A stretch of DNA of 64,000 nucleotides from a virus: IMG/VR virus record IMGVR_UViG_3300049489_001113, positions 36,479 to 100,478 of that record; one strand, given 5' to 3'. A model generated the notes under the pieces. That model worked only from the letters and a program-made list of their open reading frames with translations. It ran no database searches and was not told the origin of the DNA. Position numbers and translations under genes: made by a program. Positions 8,096-15,653 of this stretch are shown here, one piece after another. Each line of letters opens with the position of its first letter. Position 1 is the first letter of the stretch.

Positions 8096-8678
8096 CGCGC
8101 ACCTCCACGAGGTGGAGATGCTTGTCCCGCACCAGGGTGACCAGCACCGGGTACCGCGCGAACAGGTCGGTGAGAGGCAGGTACGACGTCACCAGGGTGG
8201 GCCGCCGGTTCTGCGCCCGCACGTGCAGCAGGTTCTGCACGGCGCTCTTCACGAACGAATCCTCCTCGCGGTGGTACTCGAGCCCGAGCCCGCCGAGCCA
8301 CAGGAAATCCACCCGCTCGACGTGGTCGGACGTGTGGACAGGGTCGCCGAACTCGTCCCGGGTCGCGAAGGCGTTGCGCACGATGGCGCGCTGCAGGTCG
8401 TTCACCTCGATGTGGTAGACCGTGAACCCCCCGCGGATCGCCGCCTTGAGCACCACGGAGATGCCGCGAGCCTGCTCCTCGGGGAAGGTGTCGCCGTGGG
8501 CCCCCACGAGCAGGAACCCCGATCCGGCCCGACGAACCTTGGGCAGGTGCTCGACGTACCGACGCACCACACCCACGAACGTCTCGTCCGCGCGGATGTC
8601 GTCGACCTCGACACCCCAGTACCCTTCCGGGATCTGGGCGTGCCGGAGCTGCTCCGATGTGGGAACCGGTGTCGTCAC
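8088..8678 (-). CDS. DnaC/IstB-like protein lacking a P-loop
   Basis: Resembles the AAA+ domain of DnaC-type helicase loaders. It has a LLVGAHGDTFPEEQA segment where a Walker A GxxGxGKT would stand, a VDFLWLGGLGLEY strand where Walker B would stand, and RRPTLVTSYLPLTDL, very like the DnaC sensor I segment (RPTIITSN-type). The GKT lysine and threonine are missing, so ATP binding is doubtful. It is encoded two genes upstream of DnaB and just downstream of the initiator, the classic loader position. GTG start overlaps the upstream stop. It may be a non-hydrolysing helicase chaperone; assignment rests on motif order and context. Confidence 0.7.
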   Translation of the reverse strand: MTTPVPTSEQLRHAQIPEGYWGVEVDDIRADETFVGVVRRYVEHLPKVRRAGSGFLLVGAHGDTFPEEQARGISVVLKAAIRGGFTVYHIEVNDLQRAIVRNAFATRDEFGDPVHTSDHVERVDFLWLGGLGLEYHREEDSFVKSAVQNLLHVRAQNRRPTLVTSYLPLTDLFARYPVLVTLVRDKHLHLVEVRGA

Positions 8679-9022
8679 GAGGCACTCGGGAAAGGGGCGA
8701 CCTTCGGCGTCTTCTCGTCCTGCACCTCGTCCTTCGCGGACCCGGGTGAGGGGGAGGTCTGCTCGTCGAGCGAGTGGAAGAACACGTTCCCGTTCGGGAC
8801 GCGGAACTCACGGCAGTACCGCAACTTCAGGCGCTCGAGGTGATTCTCATGCACCGGGAACTCGCGGATGATCCGATCGCGGCCGAGGAAGACCTCGCGG
8901 ATGACGACGCGGTAGCGCCCGATCCCCTTCTTGTCGGGCCCCTCCTCGTAGACGTGAAGCTCACGCGGCTTGGTGACCGCTGTGGCCTTCTTCGGTGGGA
9001 TCTTCGTGGGTTTCTCATTCAT
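8675..9022 (-). CDS. Hypothetical protein (115 aa), replication block
   Basis: ATG at 9022 with AGGAG eight bases upstream. Starts with a Lys/Pro-rich basic tail (residues 1-18), then a compact central part with YRVVIREVFLGRDR and FPVHENHLERLKLRYCREF, ending in a Ser/Pro/acidic tail. No recognised domain. It lies between the initiator and the DnaC-like gene, with a four-base overlap downstream, so a replication role is likely but not shown. Confidence 0.75.
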   Translation of the reverse strand: MNEKPTKIPPKKATAVTKPRELHVYEEGPDKKGIGRYRVVIREVFLGRDRIIREFPVHENHLERLKLRYCREFRVPNGNVFFHSLDEQTSPSPGSAKDEVQDEKTPKVAPFPSAS

Positions 9023-9027
9023 GGTGC

Positions 9028-10176
9028 TCACTCCTTGCCCTGTGAAATTGCTGCGTACTTGACCGGGTCCTTCTTCGCCAACTCCATGGTGAGGCGTGGA
9101 TCCTTCAACCCAGGAAGCACGAGCAGCCCGGTCTTCGGGGGGACGATCGGGCGCCCGTTTCGGACCACGTCGAACACGGTCTCCTGTTGAGACTGCAGGA
9201 ATCCGATGGTTGGACGCTCCTTGTCGTCCACCCAGTGGAATCGCTTCCGCCACTGGTCCCAGTCCTCGACGAAGCTCGAGAGCGCCTTCTCCACGTCGGA
9301 CTGCCCGTAGTGGTCCACCAGCACGTTCACGAGCTTGCGCTCCTTGCCGAGCCACAGGGCGGGGTGCTCGTTCGGCCAGCGCCGCCTCCAGGCGGAACGC
9401 CACGCACGCTGGGCCAGGGTCGACGGGGTCGAGGGCTTACCCTCGTCCTGGTCATCCGGAGGACCGTGGGACCTCTGCCGGGGTGAGGCGGTCGGAACAG
9501 CTGGGGCTGCTCGACCGGTGGCACGGTCGGACGGCCGGGTGTGCTGACGGGTCGGAACGGGTTCGACCGCCGGGTTGGATCCACCCTCGACCTCTGATCG
9601 ATCTTCGTCGGAGGTTTTTTGCGCGGAGCGCAACTCCCTCTTCTCTCCCTTTTCTTCTCCCTCTTCTTCCCTATGTATCCTTTGCAGTGGGGGGGTTTGC
9701 ACTGTGAGTGGGGGGGTTTCGCACTGTGAGTGGGGGGGTTTCACACTGTGAGTGGGGGGGTTTCGAATATGCAAATAGTCCAAAACACCCCCACTCAATG
9801 GGGTGGTTTCTGTGCCTAAAACACCCCCACTCAATGGGGTGGTTTCTGTGCCTAAAACACCCCCACTCAATGGGGTGGTTTCTGTGCGAGCGGGCTCCTG
9901 CAACCACCCGTGGTTGATGTGGTACACGGCGGCCCTGCCCCGTCCACCACCCCGGTCCGTGGCTCGGATCGCGGCGCGGGCGATCAGTTTTCCGATGGTA
10001 GCTTGGAGCCAGTTCTTCGAGAGTCCAGTCTCAAGCAGCAGTGTCGCTACGCCTGGGTAGGACGCCCCCGTCTCAGAATTCTCGTGGTGTGCCAGTACAA
10101 CAAGCACGAGTCGCTCCGCTGCTGACAGCGGTTTGCGTGTTCGCAGTACGTTGCGGAGCCTGTCCGACGGTAGCAT
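9028..10176 (-). CDS. Replication initiator with internal iterons (lambda O-like)
   Basis: Residues 1-95 form a winged-helix/HTH domain like phage replication proteins: PLSAAERLVLVVLAHHEN, then YPGVATLLLETGLSKNWLQATIGKLIARAAI. Residues 96-165 are encoded by two DNA repeat arrays: a 12-residue TETTPLSGGVLG unit occurs three times, followed by a Pro/Thr/His stretch from 22-bp repeats read in different frames. Residues 165-265 are charged and low complexity. Residues 270-380 form a helical domain with RAWRSAWRRRWPNEHPALWLGKERKLVNVLVDHY in pieces resembling DnaB-loader-type partners. As in lambda O, the middle of the gene likely is the origin. ATG start follows a GGGG site. Confidence 0.82.
   Translation of the reverse strand: MLPSDRLRNVLRTRKPLSAAERLVLVVLAHHENSETGASYPGVATLLLETGLSKNWLQATIGKLIARAAIRATDRGGGRGRAAVYHINHGWLQEPARTETTPLSGGVLGTETTPLSGGVLGTETTPLSGGVLDYLHIRNPPTHSVKPPHSQCETPPLTVQTPPLQRIHREEEGEEKGEKRELRSAQKTSDEDRSEVEGGSNPAVEPVPTRQHTRPSDRATGRAAPAVPTASPRQRSHGPPDDQDEGKPSTPSTLAQRAWRSAWRRRWPNEHPALWLGKERKLVNVLVDHYGQSDVEKALSSFVEDWDQWRKRFHWVDDKERPTIGFLQSQQETVFDVVRNGRPIVPPKTGLLVLPGLKDPRLTMELAKKDPVKYAAISQGKE
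9684..9764. repeat. Iteron array 1: 22-bp repeats, core TGAGTGGGGGGGTTT
   Basis: Four direct copies of a 22-bp unit (GTGAGTGGGGGGGTTTCGCACT and variants) lie end to end; the first is two bases short and the last incomplete. Because 22 is not a multiple of three, successive copies are read in different frames in the initiator gene, so selection must act on DNA rather than protein. The core CCCCCACTCA, seen on the opposite strand, also occurs in array 2. Confidence 0.92.
9782..9889. repeat. Iteron array 2: three 36-bp direct repeats
   Basis: Three adjacent 36-bp units, identical except for the last bases of the third (9782-9817, 9818-9853, 9854-9889). Each begins AAAACACCCCCACTCA and contains the small dyad CCCCA-CTCAA-TGGGG. 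In the initiator they encode a 12-residue repeat. The shared CCCCCACTCA core is inverted relative to array 1, with a short A/T-richer stretch (ATATGCAAATAGTCCAAAA) between the arrays, an arrangement expected of a replication origin. Confidence 0.93.
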
Positions 10177-10190
10177 GCTGTACCCCGCCG

Positions 10191-10478
10191 TTAGGCCACT
10201 GAGCTGTCCGTTGTGAAAAGACGCTCTGGGTGGAAGGTGTAGCGGGTGGGGGAGGGACCCGCGGCTCCGCTGCGGAGGCGCGACAAGATACCGGCCGCCA
10301 CCAGTTCTTGGATGATCGCATTCACGCTCTGCGTTGTGAGCTTCGTCTCCTGCGCGATCTGGTTCTGGGATGCTTCCCAGTTCAGATCCTGCAGGAGTTG
10401 AAGGACGATCTTCTGCGCGGGGCGTAGGTGCGTCCGCGCGAATGAGAGTGGATCCACGGCGGGCGTCGAAGGCTCCAT
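10191..10478 (-). CDS. Winged-helix transcriptional regulator (95 aa)
   Basis: Predicted DNA-binding regulator. RPAQKIVLQLLQDLNWEASQNQIAQETKLT begins a winged HTH and TTQSVNAIIQELVAAGILSRL is the recognition helix and wing entry, as in MarR-like or replication-linked winged helices. ATG at 10478 has a GGAG site six bases upstream. It is the first gene of the leftward replication operon. A perfect 14-bp palindrome overlaps the -35 box of its promoter, suggesting autoregulation. It could alternatively be a second origin-binding protein. Confidence 0.8.
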   Translation of the reverse strand: MEPSTPAVDPLSFARTHLRPAQKIVLQLLQDLNWEASQNQIAQETKLTTQSVNAIIQELVAAGILSRLRSGAAGPSPTRYTFHPERLFTTDSSVA

Positions 10479-10499
10479 GAACAGCTCCGGGTTCCGGAG

Positions 10500-10528
10500 A
10501 GACTATTCATGCAGCGTGCCTAAGTCAA
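10500..10528 (-). promoter_or_regulatory. Promoter of the replication operon
   Basis: On the minus strand, TTGACT at 10528-10523 is followed by 17 bases and TAGTCT at 10505-10500. This places transcription start about 15 bases before the ATG of the winged-helix gene. The -35 is strong and the -10 moderate. Confidence 0.65.
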
Positions 10529-10541
10529 GTGAATATTCACT
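10528..10541. promoter_or_regulatory. Perfect 14-bp palindromic operator
   Basis: AGTGAATATTCACT is a perfect inverted repeat touching the -35 box of the replication-operon promoter and overlapping the stop codon of the upstream gene. A half-site-like TATTCATG lies at 10504-10511 in the -10 region. The likely ligand is the adjacent winged-helix protein. Confidence 0.6.
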
Positions 10542-10986
10542 CGCTGAGCTGGTCAAGACCCCAGGCCGTCGCTCCTACCACTACGAGGACGGATGCGCCC
10601 CCGACGGTGCGCTGCACCCATGGTTGATCCCAGAACTTCACCTGTTGCGCCTCTTCGAGGCGGGCCGCGTACCAGTCCCGCTCGGCCTCGGCGATCCGGA
10701 CCTGTCCCTGCAGGTACACCGTGTCGAGGCGGTACCTGGCTTCCAGGGCGTCGGACCACGCCTCGTGCTGGAGTCCGTCGGCGACCGCCGAGAGGGGCAC
10801 GGCGACCGCCCCGCAGGCCACCTTGCCGCCGGACACCAGGACCGCCGGGACGGGCTCACCCACGTCGAGCCCGATCGCCTCGGCGCACTCTCCCTCGACC
10901 GGTGGGATCGGGGAGGGACGCTCGGGGAGCGGGGGGAGTGGCTCCGCACCGAGCGCCGGCAGGAGTAGGCCGAGCGCGAGGATCAC
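10537..10986 (-). CDS. Exported protein with C-terminal membrane segment
   Basis: Starts with a short hydrophobic signal-like segment (MILALGLLLPALGAEP), followed by a Pro-rich stretch, two Cys at about residues 34 and 58, a helical region (residues 70-118; RIAEAERDWYAARLEEAQQ could be coiled coil) and a C-terminal hydrophobic segment (GGASVLVVVGATAWGL). GTG start overlaps the upstream stop. With the membrane protein upstream it forms a two-gene membrane pair, and a lysis role (spanin or holin accessory) is possible. There is no lipobox, so it is not a typical outer spanin. Confidence 0.7.
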   Translation of the reverse strand: MILALGLLLPALGAEPLPPLPERPSPIPPVEGECAEAIGLDVGEPVPAVLVSGGKVACGAVAVPLSAVADGLQHEAWSDALEARYRLDTVYLQGQVRIAEAERDWYAARLEEAQQVKFWDQPWVQRTVGGASVLVVVGATAWGLDQLSE

Positions 10987-11252
10987 TTCCGCTTCCGGTT
11001 CAGGATGGCGGCGAGCGCGGAGCCCGGCTTCGACGCGGCGGCGGCGACCTTCACCTCCGCCTTCTCGTCCTCGAGCTTCGCGTCGACCTGCTTCGCCGCT
11101 TCGGCGTGCACCTCGGCGGCGACCGCCTTCGCGGTGTCGGTGGGTGGCGCGGGGGGCGTGACGACCTGTTTCCGCTTCCCGAGGAAACGGAGCAGGAGCG
11201 TCGCGGCCACCCCGAGCGCGGCCCCGAGGACCGCGATCAGGGGTGAGTCCAC
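10983..11252 (-). CDS. Small membrane protein with Ala-rich helix (89 aa)
   Basis: One N-terminal transmembrane segment (residues 4-22; IAVLGAALGVAATLLLRFL) followed by KRK, a Pro-rich turn and a long Ala/Lys/Glu helix ending in NRKRK. This topology is shared by inner spanins and some holin-like phage proteins. Start GTG lies directly after the upstream TAG. The four-base overlap with the downstream exported protein suggests the two act together. Lysis function is inferred from topology only. Confidence 0.7.
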   Translation of the reverse strand: MDSPLIAVLGAALGVAATLLLRFLGKRKQVVTPPAPPTDTAKAVAAEVHAEAAKQVDAKLEDEKAEVKVAAAASKPGSALAAILNRKRK

Positions 11253-11572
11253 TACGGGATGACCTTCATCACGTGGTACGCGACATCGGTGTCAGCGCCG
11301 GGGACGGCGTCGACCGAAATCGTGAGCAGGCCGGTTCCGTTCCACGAGTACCACAGCTTCGCCGCGGTGCCGGGGTTCTCGGCGAAGGTGAGCTGCACGA
11401 ACGCACCGTCCCACGCGGCGGGGAACTGCACGGTGGTCGAGGTGCCGGCCGCGAGGACGACGACGACACCGACCATGCCGATCGCGTCGGCGATGTCCTT
11501 GGCGGCGGTGCCCGCGGATCCGCCTGCGAGGACGGTGCGGGCCGGGATCTGACGGGCGGAGACTGCGGGCAT
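11252..11572 (-). CDS. Possible virion decoration or appendage protein (106 aa)
   Basis: ATG at 11572 with AGGAG eight bases upstream. Beta-rich, low-charge sequence (VVVVLAAGTSTTVQF, AFVQLTFAENPGTAAKLWYSWNG) typical of small beta-sandwich virion proteins. Similar in style to the 129-aa product next to the terminase (50192-50581). It ends the structural gene block on this side. No catalytic motif. Confidence 0.65.
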   Translation of the reverse strand: MPAVSARQIPARTVLAGGSAGTAAKDIADAIGMVGVVVVLAAGTSTTVQFPAAWDGAFVQLTFAENPGTAAKLWYSWNGTGLLTISVDAVPGADTDVAYHVMKVIP

Positions 11573-11610
11573 GGTTCACACTCCTGGGGAAAGGGTACGG
11601 ACGGTGTCTA

Positions 11611-14238
11611 TCACGAGTCCTTGATGCCGATGGCCTCTTCGAGATCCTCGACCTGGGACCGGGTGCGGATGTAGAACAGGTTCGCATCCACAACACCGTT
11701 GAACTCGACGTGCAGGAGCACGTGTTGCGGCTCGAGCCCGGAGACGGTGACAGGGGTGGTGAGGTCGATGGTGACCTCGCGGATTCCCGCACCCGCGGTG
11801 GTTGTCTCGCCCGAGTTCGTTGAGACGAGCGTGACAGAGCCGTCGTTCTCGATCTTGTAGGCGAGAAGATCCCACGAACTCGATGCGGTGCTCACGCCGA
11901 GGACGACGCGCTCGAGCGTCTCTCCCGGGTTCAGCAGGATCTGGAAGAACCCGATCGACGGTGCGGACACCGTCCCCTCGTAGAGGGCAGCCGGCCAGTA
12001 GGCCACGCTGCCCGGGGGGTTCACCGACGTGTACTTGGCGGGGTTGCCAGGGGATGCGCCCGTCGGCAGCCACTCCGCGAAGGGAGTGGCCCCCGTCGCC
12101 TCGTTGCGGTTCCACTGGTCCATGTAGAACATGCGACGGAGCTTGCGCGCGGAGGCGAACTTGTACCGCTTGTTGTTCCCGAGGGTGACGTTCTCCTGGA
12201 GTGCGACCTCTCCCGCGAGCAGGATGTCGGTGGCGAAGAGGGTGACCATCTGCCCACCCTCGTCTGCCTCGACGTAGGTGGATGCGTCCTTGCCGATGCG
12301 CGAGAGCGCGCCCGCACTGTCGAGGAACAGCCCGGCGTCACCACTCGCAAGCGAGAAGTTCACCTGCCCCGTTGTGGCGCTGAACTGGAGTAGATTCGCG
12401 CTGTCGTCGAACCAGAAGGTCGGGGACCCAAGGGAGCCGAACTTCACGTCACCGGAGAGGACGTGCAGCGAGGTGTCGCCCTGCACCACGTGCGTGCCGG
12501 TTCCGGTGAACCCGGCGATCTTCAGGCCGGCGAACCCGTTCGTGACACCGGTGGGTGCGGCCAACTCGACGACGTAGGCCGACGTGACATCTGCGCCGGC
12601 GTCCTTGGTGAGCTGGAATCGGAAGGCGTGCGCCTGGTTGTCCCCGTCGTTCGGGAACAGGCCGAACGTGAGATGCCCGATGTCGGTGCCGTTCTGGCTG
12701 TAGTTCGCGTTCAGCGTCAGCTCGGACAGGAAGTCCGCGGTGGCGCCCGCGTCGTCGGCGAAGAACTGGATCCACGCCTTGCCCTCGGCCTGGGTGGGGA
12801 CGAGGAATCCGGAGAGCGAGGTGGTCACCTCCTCGGTGGTGGCGCCGAGGTACAGGTAGCCGTTGTTGCCCGCCTGCTGGCTGCGCGCGATGAGCGCGTT
12901 CGCGAACACGGCCGCCCCCCAGCCGGATCCGAAGTCGGTGCTTTTCCAGCCTGCCGCATCGAGGAGCGGGAAGGACGTGGCCCCGTCCCACACGTTGAGG
13001 TCGATGAAGGGGGACAAGGCGTTCGCGGCGAGGGCCGGGAAGCGGATGCCCTCCGTGCTCGTGCGGATGATCGGGTGCTGGTTCGCGGCGAGCGACGCAC
13101 CGGGTCCGACGTCGTCGGCGAACTGGATGTCCTTCCACTTCCCGCTCCCCAGGTCGAACTTCGACTTGAGGATGTGGGTGAGCGGCCCGAGCGGGGCCAT
13201 CTCGTAGTGGCCCGGCGTCGTGTACACGATGTTCGCCGGCACGATCGTCGGGGCGCCAGCACCGGGCGTGATCGTGGCGATGTGGATCCAGTAGACCTTC
13301 TCCTCGTGTCCCTGCGGGGCGAGGTCCGGGTAGTCCGGCCGGTCGGCGCTCGTGGGGAGGTTCGCGCCGGTGCGGAAGATGCGGTGGAAGTAGCGGACGC
13401 GGAGTCGGTGCGACGGCTCCAGGAGCATCGTCGGCTCCTCGAGGTCGGGATCCTCCTCCATGTCCTGGTCCTCGACCCACACTCCGAGCCACACCTTCTC
13501 GACCTGCCCGTTCACGAAGGTGACGCTGTTCGGCAGCACGAGGTACTCGTCGCCGATCGCCGGACCGCCGGCGCTGTAGGGGCCGGTGACCGTGAGGCGC
13601 GCCGAGGTGGGCACGGCGGAGATCGTGTACGTGTTCCCAGCCTCCGCGCCGGTGACGAACCGCACGCGGGCGTGACGGTCGGTACCGTTGCCGACGCCGC
13701 CGGAGGGGGCGACCAGGTGCAGACTGCCCGTTGCGGGGGTGAAGTCCTTGCTGTCGTCCTCGAACGTGGTGCCGCCGGGGAGGGCGGTGACCTTGCCGCT
13801 CGTGATGACGTGCCCCAGGTCCGAGTAGAGCCCGGCCGGTCCACGGGAGTCGCTGTCCTCGACGAAGAGGCCCTGCACCCAAGACGGGCCCCACATCACG
13901 TAGAAGTCGTTCGAGAGCCCGGCGGTGTGCACCCAGGGCCGCATCGAACCGGGGAACCAGGACGTCGGGGTCGCGGCCACGGTCGGCGCGTCGGCGGGCC
14001 ACGTCTTCGTCGGGTCCACAGGGTGGACGAACTCGTAGAGCGCGTCATCGACCGTGACCTGCGTGGTGTCGAAGCCGATGAGCGTGTCGATGGCGCGCGA
14101 CGTGCGCCAATCGAGCAGGTCCTGCAACTCGTTGATGTCGGCGTCCGTGATGGGCACACCCTGCTGGAGCAGCATGCGCAGGTAGCTCTTGTTCGCGTCG
14201 AAGGTCTTCCGCGAGACGTTGGCGGTTGGCGTACCCAT
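11611..14238 (-). CDS. Large tail appendage protein (875 aa), DUF6519-like N-terminus
   Basis: The N-terminus VSRKTFDANKSYLRMLLQQGVPITDADINELQDLL matches in style the DUF6519-type opening (FDP-KHY-LLQQGR-LDADWNE) of large phage and CIS baseplate-associated proteins. Residues 90-420 are a mixed beta region with repeated Gly/Thr/Pro turns; residues 560-690 (VQGDTSLHVLSGDVKFGS and following) look like a beta-helix or fibre shaft; the C-terminus (700-875) could be a receptor-binding beta domain. ATG at 14238 overlaps the upstream stop. It probably forms a baseplate plate or fibre that contacts the host surface. Confidence 0.7.
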   Translation of the reverse strand: MGTPTANVSRKTFDANKSYLRMLLQQGVPITDADINELQDLLDWRTSRAIDTLIGFDTTQVTVDDALYEFVHPVDPTKTWPADAPTVAATPTSWFPGSMRPWVHTAGLSNDFYVMWGPSWVQGLFVEDSDSRGPAGLYSDLGHVITSGKVTALPGGTTFEDDSKDFTPATGSLHLVAPSGGVGNGTDRHARVRFVTGAEAGNTYTISAVPTSARLTVTGPYSAGGPAIGDEYLVLPNSVTFVNGQVEKVWLGVWVEDQDMEEDPDLEEPTMLLEPSHRLRVRYFHRIFRTGANLPTSADRPDYPDLAPQGHEEKVYWIHIATITPGAGAPTIVPANIVYTTPGHYEMAPLGPLTHILKSKFDLGSGKWKDIQFADDVGPGASLAANQHPIIRTSTEGIRFPALAANALSPFIDLNVWDGATSFPLLDAAGWKSTDFGSGWGAAVFANALIARSQQAGNNGYLYLGATTEEVTTSLSGFLVPTQAEGKAWIQFFADDAGATADFLSELTLNANYSQNGTDIGHLTFGLFPNDGDNQAHAFRFQLTKDAGADVTSAYVVELAAPTGVTNGFAGLKIAGFTGTGTHVVQGDTSLHVLSGDVKFGSLGSPTFWFDDSANLLQFSATTGQVNFSLASGDAGLFLDSAGALSRIGKDASTYVEADEGGQMVTLFATDILLAGEVALQENVTLGNNKRYKFASARKLRRMFYMDQWNRNEATGATPFAEWLPTGASPGNPAKYTSVNPPGSVAYWPAALYEGTVSAPSIGFFQILLNPGETLERVVLGVSTASSSWDLLAYKIENDGSVTLVSTNSGETTTAGAGIREVTIDLTTPVTVSGLEPQHVLLHVEFNGVVDANLFYIRTRSQVEDLEEAIGIKDS

Positions 14239-14849
14239 CACTGCACCTCGAACGTGAACCGGATCGACCGGTCGATGGAGATCGAACTCGTCTTGTCGAT
14301 CCTACTGTGGACGATCCAGTCGGTCATCAGGCCGGAGTTCGCGACCCCCGTGGCGTTCCCACTGAACACCCCGAACTCGCGGAGCGCGGAGCCATTAGCC
14401 TCGCCGAGGGCGAGCGTGGTGTCCACCTGGATGACGTTCGACGGGGTCGGATCGATGTTGACCCCGGAGACGGGGTTGCGGAAGGTGATGGCCACCGCGG
14501 GGATCGCCTTCCGGAACACCTCCGTGGTGAGAGTGGTGTCGGCGAAGGGCTGGGTCGGCGCTGCCGAGTCCCAGGCGGGCAACCCGGTCCCGAAGGCGAA
14601 GTACAGGAACCCCGTGTAGCCCACGCGGTTCTTGCACAGCGAGGCGAGGAGCACGGCGTTCGTGTTCTGCACTTGGTTGTGCTGCCAACCAGTGTCCTCG
14701 ACGATGTTCCCTCGCTCATCGCGGATGATGTCCCGCCACTCCCCCTTCATGCGAAGGAGTCCCTTCGTCGGATCGATTCCCTCCACGACACGACGGACAG
14801 GTTCCCGCACGGGGGGAGGTTGCAAGAGGATCGATGGGTCTCGGTGCAT
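14238..14849 (-). CDS. Tail fibre or baseplate-associated protein (203 aa)
   Basis: Begins with a basic, Pro-rich N-terminus, then MKGEWRDIIRDERGNIVEDTGWQHNQ, followed by LYFAFGTGLPAWD and a beta-rich C-terminal half. The pattern of a G-N-V-x-DTGW-x-N opening followed by an FGTG segment recurs in phage tail-fibre and tail-tip proteins. It lies between the gpI-like protein and the large appendage, with a one-base overlap downstream. Role inferred from context. Confidence 0.65.
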   Translation of the reverse strand: MHRDPSILLQPPPVREPVRRVVEGIDPTKGLLRMKGEWRDIIRDERGNIVEDTGWQHNQVQNTNAVLLASLCKNRVGYTGFLYFAFGTGLPAWDSAAPTQPFADTTLTTEVFRKAIPAVAITFRNPVSGVNIDPTPSNVIQVDTTLALGEANGSALREFGVFSGNATGVANSGLMTDWIVHSRIDKTSSISIDRSIRFTFEVQ

Positions 14850-14858
14850 CGTCGGATC

Positions 14859-15653
14859 CTACGGGTAGGGGGCGGGTGGGGGTGTGCCAGCGTATCCGAG
14901 CGCCTCGTGGTGCGTGCGGACCGTGGTGGTGTTGGTGGTACGGGCAGCGACGTTGGAGACCATGAGCAGGATCCCAGGGCCCCAGGTGCCAGAGGCCGAC
15001 TCTTCCGGCGCGCCGAGCGTCTCGATGTAGTTGAGCGTCTCCGCGAAGAAGTCCTCCCCCATCGGAACGATGGTCTCGAGGATGGTCGGGGGGCGCAGGA
15101 TGACGGCGATCTTGGCCCACGATGTCTTCAGCTCGTCAGGGACGATGCGATCGATCTTGTTGATCGTGATCCTGGTCAGCTCGTCCGACACGTCTCCGAC
15201 CGGCTCGAGCACCAGCACGAGCCCGTTGAGGCAGTGCCAGTTCTCCTGGGTCGGCGTGTACTTCAGCTCGTCGCCGATGGTGCCGATGAGGCCCACGTCC
15301 ACCGATCCGACGTCCGGCGTGGTGCAGCGGGTGTCGTTGGAGAACATGACGTAGCGCCAACCCTCGTGGGCGGTGACGTCCCATTCGGCCACGCTCTCGA
15401 CGAACGCTGTGATCGCGTCCGCCCGTCCCTTGCGCTTGTACAGGGAGACCGCGTTGAGCGTCTCCTTCCGGCGCTTGCCCTCCGGCAGCTCGAAGTTCGT
15501 CGGCCAGCCGATGAGCCAGTCGATGTACGGGAGCAGCTCGGCCTCGACGGTGTCGACCTTGTAGTTGTCGAGCAGGCGCTCGATGTCGGTCTTCACCGAG
15601 TCGGCGACGGTACCGAAGATCTGCAGGAAGCGTTCGAGTGGGGAGGCGCTCAC
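14859..15653 (-). CDS. Baseplate wedge protein, P2 gpI-like
   Basis: Residues 10-110 fit the Tail_P2_I pattern: short helical N-terminus, LLPYIDWLIGWP, then EGKRRKETLNAVSLYKRKG and a helix AITAFVESVA. In P2-like and CIS baseplates gpI links gpJ to the tail fibres. The C-terminal half adds beta domains with LNGLVLVLEP. GTG at 15653 overlaps the upstream stop (GTGA). At 264 aa it is a little longer than P2 gpI. Gene order J, appendages, I and fibres fits a contractile tail. Confidence 0.78.
   Translation of the reverse strand: MSASPLERFLQIFGTVADSVKTDIERLLDNYKVDTVEAELLPYIDWLIGWPTNFELPEGKRRKETLNAVSLYKRKGRADAITAFVESVAEWDVTAHEGWRYVMFSNDTRCTTPDVGSVDVGLIGTIGDELKYTPTQENWHCLNGLVLVLEPVGDVSDELTRITINKIDRIVPDELKTSWAKIAVILRPPTILETIVPMGEDFFAETLNYIETLGAPEESASGTWGPGILLMVSNVAARTTNTTTVRTHHEALGYAGTPPPAPYP

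Larger units (their letters stand above)
9684..9889. other. Probable phage replication origin
   Basis: Two iteron arrays with a common core in opposite orientations flank an A/T-richer spacer at 9761-9787, all within the gene of a putative initiator and next to DnaC-like and DnaB genes. This is the organisation of lambdoid origins, where O binds iterons in its own gene and the neighbouring A/T-rich DNA melts. The call is inferred from structure and context. Confidence 0.65.

Noticed and set aside
9684-9889. CRISPR array
   Set aside because: Units are adjacent with no unique spacers, lie inside a coding frame and form two different periods. They are better read as iterons.
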